A DNA stretch of 64,000 nucleotides, from contig NC_064615.1 of the NCBI RefSeq assembly GCF_023898315.1, forward strand, positions 9,098,501 through 9,162,500, in the 5' to 3' direction. Within the stretch, counting starts at the first letter, position 1; each line of letters starts with the position of its first letter. The notes below the pieces were generated by a model. That model made no database searches and was not told the origin of the DNA. It was given only the letters and a program-made list of their open reading frames with translations. Below, one piece after another: positions 57,560 through 64,000 of the stretch. Source of the DNA: Schistocerca nitens (Eukaryota; Arthropoda; Insecta; Orthoptera; Acrididae). The translations under genes were made by a program, and so were the position numbers.

Positions 57560-57853
57560 TACCGAACGGCCGCCGTGTCATCCTCAGACCACAGGTGTCA
57601 CTTGATGCGGATATGGAGCGGCATGTGGTCAGCACACCGCTCTCCCGGCCGTATGTCAGATTCCGAGACCGGAGCCGCTACTTCTCAATCAAGTAGCTCC
57701 CCAGTTGGCCTCACAAGGGCTGAGTGCACCCCGCTTGCCAACAGCGCTCGGCAGACCGGATGGTCACCCATCCAAGTGCTAGCCTAGCCCGACAGCGCTT
57801 AACTTCGGTGATCTGACGGGAACCGGTGTTACCACTGCGGCAAGGCCGTTGGC
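57560..57853 (-). repeat. 5S rRNA-derived SINE (SINE3 type)
   Basis: The antisense of 57745-57853 closely follows 5S rRNA: 'gccaacggccttgcc' start, 'cggttcccgtcagatcaccg', 'aagttaagcgctgtcgggc' and 'cacttggatgggtgacc'. The remaining 185 bp is a non-rRNA body ('actggggagctacttgattg'). Internal 5S promoter elements would drive it. It is a retroposon rather than a real 5S gene because the 5S part lacks its usual 3' end and is fused to the SINE body. Confidence 0.85.
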
Positions 57854-58758
57854 CTTTAAAAGTTATGCTGTGAATGAAAGCCAATGGCTATTAACAAAGC
57901 CTGCGTTTTCTTAAATTTTTTGTGGTGGTTAAAAGATTGTGCTAAACGATATTTTCAAGGCCTAGAGCCTACTTGTAATTCAGTGAATATTTTGAAAAGG
58001 CCGTTGTTAATAGAAATTAACAACGACTGTCGGAATCTGGATTTTATTGTGGGCTTAAAGTACGCCCCCCCCCCCCCCCCCCCCTTGGTAGCAGCGTTAA
58101 GGAAAAGGCGCTGGTACTGATGGAACGAAACTGGGCGTTCACAATTAGGTGGCATTGTGTTATTGACACAATATCCTTATTTCCACGTTAAGCAAGCACC
58201 GACCGATGGTGCAGCAGTAGTAGTGGGATCGGTGGCAATGCGAGATCTACAATAGAAATACGATGTGTTGTGTCACTCAAATTCTGTAGGGGTAACGAGG
58301 TTGCGCAGTCATAATTTGTTTTTGGTCAATGACAAAACGTAGTGTTGAGTCAATGAAATAATTTAGATAGCGATATGCTTTCCGTAATATGTCAGAATTT
58401 TAAAAGTGCATCTTTTATGTGTCAGTCTAATATTGCTATATTGCTTGAGTCGAACGAACAAGAATCATTGTATCGTCATTTGAAGAAAATAAAAGAATTT
58501 ACGCCGAATGCACATAACACGCAGTCGGAAACTGTATAGTCTATACCTGAGACCTCTGCCCACATGGACTGCTGTAGACACACCCCGTGGTATCGTAATG
58601 GTGTGTCACCTCTTCCGACATTGCCATTCCGCAGCTTAGTGCACTCACTGTAGAAGAACGAAAAGTTTGTTCGTGAAGCTTGAAGATCCTATCATTTGTT
58701 TCTTGGAAAGTAGTAACATGCCTCATCTTTTTCAGAGTATTTCCAGACTATTTTCAGA
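57854..58758. other. Unassigned spacer with poly-C tract
   Basis: No gene recognised. An uninterrupted run of about 20 C residues lies near 58066-58085. Confidence 0.45.
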
Positions 58759-58807
58759 GTTATTTCTCACCTCCAGAGTCATTCCGAGTCTGGAGGTGAG
58801 AAATAAC
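58759..58807. repeat. Perfect 19-bp hairpin
   Basis: Arms 58759-58777 and 58789-58807 are exact reverse complements around an 11-nt loop. It does not end in a T run, so a bacterial-type terminator reading does not apply. Confidence 0.9.
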
Positions 58808-59863
58808 AAATAACTGTGACAGTATACTCAAGATACATCAAGCGGAACGTGAAATAACAGAACTACCTATTACGTGGCAATACATGCATATCATGACTTT
58901 CCAAGTAAGTAAGTTTCGTAGCAACTTGCAAGCTTTTGTACACTGATAGAGAGAACATATGTAGAATTTCACTTGTGCCGTTAAGCTGACGGCTTGCAAA
59001 AGAAATAAAACTACGGAAACATATGTTTGCTCGACAACACGCTGCGCAGATTATGCTAACGAAACAGCGCCATCGACGTCTAATGTCTATCATTGATCTC
59101 GTGACCAAACTGTACTTAAGAATTTTGAAACACCATGAAAGATGATAGTGCCTGTCGACAAGATTGCAGGTAAAAGCGGTCGACACATATCTGCCGCTGG
59201 CTAGCCCAGGTGTTTCGTGCCCCGCCATTATAAAGTTCGCCGGCGGGAGAATTTCCCCCACCACCGAAAGAGGTTTAGAACAACAATTCTCATACATTGA
59301 GTAAAACCGCTTTGTCTATTTCGGACCGTAAAGTAGGTTACTAACAGCAGACGCAGCGAACAGACAGCGTTCCACTGTCTTCTTCACTAACGTCTGAATA
59401 GATACATTATTCAGTTATTCTTTCGTCTAATGATTATTCGTGCTATTTGAGAGGACATGCATCTGCTGAAATATTGTGACAGACATATGGGCAGAAGTCT
59501 AATTTCGGCACATAAATAGGCCACTGCGTAGAGAAAATCAAATAGTACTTCCGGCGTGCATCTAACTTTTTCCCTCCAAACTATCCGAAGAGTTTCCCAG
59601 TTTCAGCATCAATACACGTGCAGTTCTCATAATACCGCGACCCTGAATTGTAACATAACCAGCCAAATAAAAAAATTATATTTGTGCGAAGTTTCAGAAA
59701 AAATACGCAAACCACTTTCTATCAGAATGTTAATTAGTAGTGCACGTTTGTTTCTTTATTTTTTCCAGATTACTCTAGTATTTAGTACTTAAAAAATTAG
59801 TAAACTGTATACGAATGTGACACACTACTACTTAATGAATAACTAATATTCATAATTAATTCA
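58808..59863. other. Unassigned spacer
   Basis: Nothing recognised; a 144-codon minus-strand open frame (58863-59297) has no family features. Confidence 0.4.
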
Positions 59864-59894
59864 CAGAGATCCGCTTCAGTTGTGATAACATTTA

Positions 59895-59940
59895 TTTAAA
59901 CCACGATCGCTTTCGAGATTTTAAAATCCCATCTTCAGGA
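59895..59940 (-). ncRNA. Hammerhead-like core (left arm)
   Basis: Minus strand: CUGAAGA (complement of 59932-59938), stem II GGAUUUUAAAAUC-type palindrome, GAAA, then a CGAUCG palindrome. The core is intact, but stem III and the cleavage site are altered. Confidence 0.4.
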
Positions 59941-60032
59941 GTACGAGAACTGTACCAGTGCTGGGTATCACTACTGTATTGGTTGGCGATCCTATTGTGA
60001 GGCTGCCCAGCGGCGGAACAGTTTCCGTGCAC

Positions 60033-60075
60033 CTGAAAATATGATTTTAAAATCTCTAAATCGGTCGTGGTTTAA
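60033..60075 (+). ncRNA. Hammerhead-like core (right arm), decayed
   Basis: Plus strand: CUGAAAA in place of CUGAAGA, the same GAUUUUAAAAUC stem II, UAAA in place of GAAA, with CAC before the core able to pair with GUG after stem III. Confidence 0.3.
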
Positions 60076-60107
60076 ACAAATATCATCACAACTAAATCGG
60101 ATTTCTC

Positions 60108-60414
60108 TAAATTAATTATCATGCCTCCCAGCTGCGGATGTCCTACGTACCAAATCTTGTTAACTAATATTGAAATGGAAAGCTTTTCTAGAGCACAAAA
60201 ATGAAAACTGGTATGTTTATTTGCCCACAAAGTACTCTTCAAGTCAGGTAAAGACAGGACCAACAACATATGACAAACTGAAACCTACTAGCTCTCAAGC
60301 TAGTGTCACAGCACGTCAACTTCTCCAGATTCTGGCGAATCCTTTTCTCGTCCTCCAAGCAATACAGAACTCCGTTGAAATTACTCCTGAGGAAATACGG
60401 ATGTAACATGAGAC
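60108..60414. other. Unassigned spacer
   Basis: Nothing recognised. Confidence 0.4.
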
Positions 60415-60710
60415 TGTGGGGCGGCTGTTGGATATTTATGTTGTATAAGATGCAACATGTTTTGTAATGTAGGTGCATTTTCCGGCCGATTAACCATATG
60501 TGGGGCGGCTGGTGGAATTATTGTTATATAATGTAGAATGTTTTGTAATGTAGATGCATTTCCCTGCCGATGCACCATATGTGGGGCGGCGGGTGGAATT
60601 TATGTTGTTAAAATGAATGTAACATAGAAAGGATGCATTTCCTGGCCGATGCACCAATTGTGGGGCGGCTGGTGGAATTAATTGTTATATAAATGTTCCT
60701 ATTATTTATT
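60415..60710. repeat. Minisatellite, about 82-bp unit, 3.5 copies
   Basis: Units starting 'tgtggggcggctggtggaat' begin near 60415, 60499, 60580 and 60659. They carry 'atgttttgtaatgtagatgc' and 'cctggccgatgcaccatatg', with 10-25% divergence between units. Confidence 0.85.
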
Positions 60711-61189
60711 TATGTAATGCTGTTGTTTGCCGTTCCTAACACTGGCTCTCTAACTACAATATTGGCAACCAGAAAGTGATTAGCAAAACTTGAAGCCTGT
60801 AATTAGAATTCCTAGTGCCCACTTCATCTGAGAAATACATTTATAGCTACAGCTTATAGCTGTGAGGAATTAGGAGATTGTCTGGGATTCATAATCAAAA
60901 ACGATTCTCTCTAAAATGTTAACTATATTCTGAAAGTCACAGGCCAAAAAGAATCCACACAATCCAACTAACAGAGCAGTTCAGAGTCTAATGCGCTGAT
61001 ACAACTATAACTGTTCAAATTAAATGTTTAAATGAATGCTCGCCATAATTTGATGATAATGTTCATCAAACGCCACGCTAAATAATGGTAGAATGTTTGT
61101 CCCCCGGCGGCACGTTAAAATACGACATACGCAAACTGAAGATAGATCATTAAAGTCATCGCAGAATTAACACTTCACTCGAAAACGAT
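60711..61189. other. Unassigned spacer
   Basis: Nothing recognised. Confidence 0.4.
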
Positions 61190-61570
61190 TTCATGGTTAC
61201 GCGTATCCCGAGTAACTTATTACGGCATCTGAGGCTGTTTATAGCAATGATACAGATGCGACGCGACTCCCGGCACAGATGGTGCGCTAATCAGCGTCTG
61301 GAGAGAACTGGCGCCTTCTTTTCTCGCGCAGCGTTCTTATATATAAAGCCGCGATGCGGACGGCTAAGGGAACGCCTGACCAAATCGGCTCTCCCGACTA
61401 GCCGCTGGACTAGTAACGCACCACTTTAAGTAATCGAATAAATAATTGCTTCCTTTGCTGATGGCCGATGAAGCTCTCAATTTAAATGTGCAATCAGCAC
61501 ACAGGTAAGTAATCATAATAAAAGTCTGACGTGGCTAAGTCAATTATTTTGGGCGACAGAATTAATTTAA
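61190..61570 (+). promoter_or_regulatory. Promoter-like segment with TATA box (weak)
   Basis: A GC-richer island with 'cttatatataaagccgcg' (TATA box near 61338) and a possible splice donor 'cacaggtaagta' near 61500. It could be a host promoter or LTR-type regulatory DNA; no coding exon is seen downstream. Confidence 0.3.
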
Positions 61571-63837
61571 TTACACTACACGCAGTAGACGAGCTCTGAA
61601 CTTGCCCTTTGGAGATACGCTATCGTTATAGTTTTATAGTTATTCAGATGAAACATCTCATATCTTTATGATTACAGTGGATCTCCCTTCTATTTAAATT
61701 TAAACATCCTAGCTTTATTTATTCGCCTACTTAATCTATATTGCTTCCTTAATTTCTAAGACAAAAATCAGAAAATTATGAATTTCAATTAAAATTTTAA
61801 TTTGTGAGATTCAAAATACTGTTTCTACTAAATTATAATGAAAAATGAATCTAAATATAAATTTTTAAGTTGCTACCTCTTTTCTGTGCGCCAATGATTT
61901 TTACAGAAAAACGTCCAAATTTCGAAAATGGTTAAAGTTATTGAACTGACATTCAACACATATTGATTTAGTATTACTCCTGACATGCTAGAACCGTTTC
62001 GGGCTATTTACTTGATTTTTAAAGTATTGCGCAACATTTATGACGTCAGAGCTGGTTACAGCGGACTGGGCTGGCACACAAAGGAAAGACTGATGAGAAT
62101 TTTATAATGCGTGAGTAGGCTGCTTCCCTACAAGACGAGCACTTAAACTGATGTGAAAATAAGGTATTTGTTAATTAGAAGATAGCTGCATCACTTCAAG
62201 TATTAACAATATAAAAGCCTTTTCCACAGACATCAATATGAAAATGATTTGTGAGCAGATTTTTCCCTTCTTTAATTATTTAAGAATCCTACATTAATGT
62301 CTTAAGAGGGAGAACTCCCTGTTCCTTGATCTCGTCGTAATATGCTGTTTAATCGATATTACCAACGCTACATTGTGTGATCCCATTAACTATTCCTACA
62401 GAGAACTTATCCGGGTTACGTACAGTCTTGAAGGCAAAATTATCATACGCTTTGTGAGCAAGTGAGTTTTCAGTTACCCCGCGAACTGGTCAATAAAATG
62501 AAAACCTATCCTGAACTTTTACGCTTTAAGTATTGCTAGACCTCGCCTCATTCCAATGTTTTTATTTACCCAGTTCCGATTTTAGCGAGGTTCGCTGAAC
62601 GATTCTTAACAATTTTCATGTTTTTCTTTTTTTTAATTTTGAGCTTCTGTTTCATGATTAAGTACAAGGAAAGAATACTAATGAGGTAAATCGATGCTGC
62701 TTTTTAACGTAATTAATCAAGTACTGAAGTTTTGGAGGTTCTATATTTAAAACAGTTATTACCGAAATCAAACTACATAGAATAACAGACAGACTGCAAA
62801 GGAATTTAAGGGTTCAATGTCACTAAGGGTTTACTGGAAAGACTGTGTAGTGGTGTCTGTTCAATATAACATTTCATTGACGGCATTGTCAACGTACGTT
62901 GTTATTTTGATATATCAGTAATCACTTTCTTATTTAATGGTCTCTGATCGGATAGCCAATTCAAATAATACCGATGTCGGATTATAAATAATCTTTCTTG
63001 AGCACTACTTCTTTAATTTTTTTTTTTTCATTTACAAGCTGAGTTGCGTTCATGTCTAAGGATCCGGTCAGTACATGAGCGAAGAGTAATTTTAATTTCT
63101 TTGGAGGGAATTAATTTGAAAGCTTTCAGACAGTACATAAAATCGGGTCTGATGTATCAAATTTTAAAGTGCACGCCACTTCTGAATTTTTGACATTGCA
63201 TCACTGTATCTATCTGCCACGTTATCTAATTTCGTTGAAAACCAGAAAGATTTTAGAGCGATTCTACCCATGCCTTCCAATCGTGTGCGGGTCATAATAT
63301 GGTGTCTATTGCGCATCTTACGTTGCTCTTAGTTAAAGACGCCTAAGACGAAGTTTCTGTCACGACTTGTATTACTGCAATCAGCAATAAATTAAGTCTT
63401 TTGGTTCATGACAGGCTTTCTTCACTAATATATTTCAGTGTACACTGAGACTATATCCGACAGCATTTCTTAATATAAATTCAGGTTTAACTTTGATATG
63501 TTCCGTTGCAACACGGCTAGATACTTGTTCTGTCCAGCCGGTTGTCGTAACATCTAATCTCACAGTCTGTTTATCCCCTTTTCGAGCCGTAGGATCACAC
63601 ACTAAAGTTACCTGTATGAATGGAAGTAGTTTTTACAACATCTTAAAAAGAAGATTAAATAACATTAAACTATAAAATAGAGAAAATCGTGTATTTGACA
63701 GAACCCATAAAACCTGTCACGTGAATTTTTCAAATCACCACTTCTTGGCAACCTGTTTTCAGCAAGATCACCGATGCGCTATTAAGAGATGAAACTGAAT
63801 TCACACAAAGTATTATCATCAAAAACTGAACACTATT
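61571..63837. other. Long AT-rich stretch, nothing recognised
   Basis: About 2.3 kb of AT-rich DNA without recognisable repeats or open frames beyond chance length. Confidence 0.5.
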
Positions 63838-63985
63838 GTGCAGTGGTAGCACTCTGGTCTCATATTGGGCAAGGCGGCGGGTTAAAATATTTGTATATGT
63901 GACTGTAGGCCCTCCAGGAGTAAACTGTTGGAGAAGGTTTCTCGGGTCTCCAGCCGAGTGGTAGCGTTGATATCTCGCGACGTTT
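63838..63985 (+). repeat. Possible SINE family B head, decayed
   Basis: 'tgtgcagtggtagcactctg' and 'gtctcatattggg' resemble the sense A-box region of the family B tRNA-like head ('gcgcagtggtaagacactgg'). The body is not recognisable. Confidence 0.35.
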
Positions 63986-64000
63986 TGTTTGATCCCTCAG

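Larger units (their letters stand above)
59866..60107. mobile_element. Inverted-repeat element with hammerhead-like cores
   Basis: Arms of about 75 bp are imperfect inverted repeats ('agttgtgataacatttattt' left; reverse complement of right 'agttgtgatgatatttgttt'), with a roughly 90-bp middle. 'aattaatt' lies outside both ends and may be the target duplication. No coding capacity. Each arm has an outward-facing hammerhead-like core. Confidence 0.7.

Noticed and set aside
57745-57853. A functional 5S rRNA gene
   Set aside because: The 5S-like part lacks its usual 3' end and continues into a SINE body.
58863-59297. A 144-codon minus-strand open frame
   Set aside because: No recognisable motif, and no codon or context support for a gene.

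Overview
The window reads as intergenic DNA from a very large, repeat-loaded insect genome, most likely an orthopteran (grasshopper or locust, Schistocerca-like). The basis is many copies of a tRNA-derived SINE and of RTE-like, CR1/Jockey-like and Tc1/mariner families that I associate from memory with locust DNA. I could not search a database, so the genus is an inference. I found no convincing host protein-coding exon. The only stretch that looks like host gene regulation is a CpG-rich, CRE-containing block at about 45.19-45.72 kb.

Layout: 0-8 kb is Tc1/mariner territory. An apparently intact mariner (134-1472) sits inside a SINE, followed by a Tc1-like element with a 145-bp internal duplication (2072-3944), a Tc1-like relic split by a SINE, and a tandemly duplicated mariner end with a LINE inserted in one copy. 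8-25 kb holds SINEs, an unclassified repeat present twice, decayed LINEs (RTE-like 1b; a Jockey-like family with a CCHC ORF1) including one tail-to-tail inverted LINE pair, and two weak LTR-like stretches. 25.19-28.48 kb is a full-length RTE-like LINE with 11-bp target-site duplications and one obvious frameshift. 29-43.7 kb holds Tc1-like relics, a degenerate LINE, and a Tc1-like element (35.98-38.76 kb) carrying two nested insertions: a 358-bp near-palindrome and a CR1/Jockey-like LINE with a 420-codon open frame. 45.8-49.5 kb has a Tc1/mariner-superfamily element with roughly 300-bp inverted ends, a second mariner and a hairpin MITE. 49.7-52.85 kb is a head-to-head inverted pair of Penelope-like elements (GIY-YIG endonuclease) with a LINE and SINEs inside. 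54-64 kb has more SINEs, a decayed transposase, a second Penelope-like fragment, a 5S-rRNA-derived SINE, an inverted-repeat element, a minisatellite and long AT-rich DNA with nothing recognisable.

The most interesting signal is a recurring RNA motif. The Penelope-like pair, the 358-bp palindrome and the inverted-repeat element at 59.87-60.11 kb share no obvious sequence, yet each carries two outward-facing copies of a hammerhead-ribozyme-like architecture (CUGANGA, stem II, GAAA, short palindromic stem III). In the palindrome both copies look complete on paper, including a possible stem I and cleavage site.

The parts do not form a pathway. They interact as hosts and insertions, and nested target-site duplications give a relative order: old Tc1/mariner and LINE copies were invaded by younger LINEs and then by SINEs.
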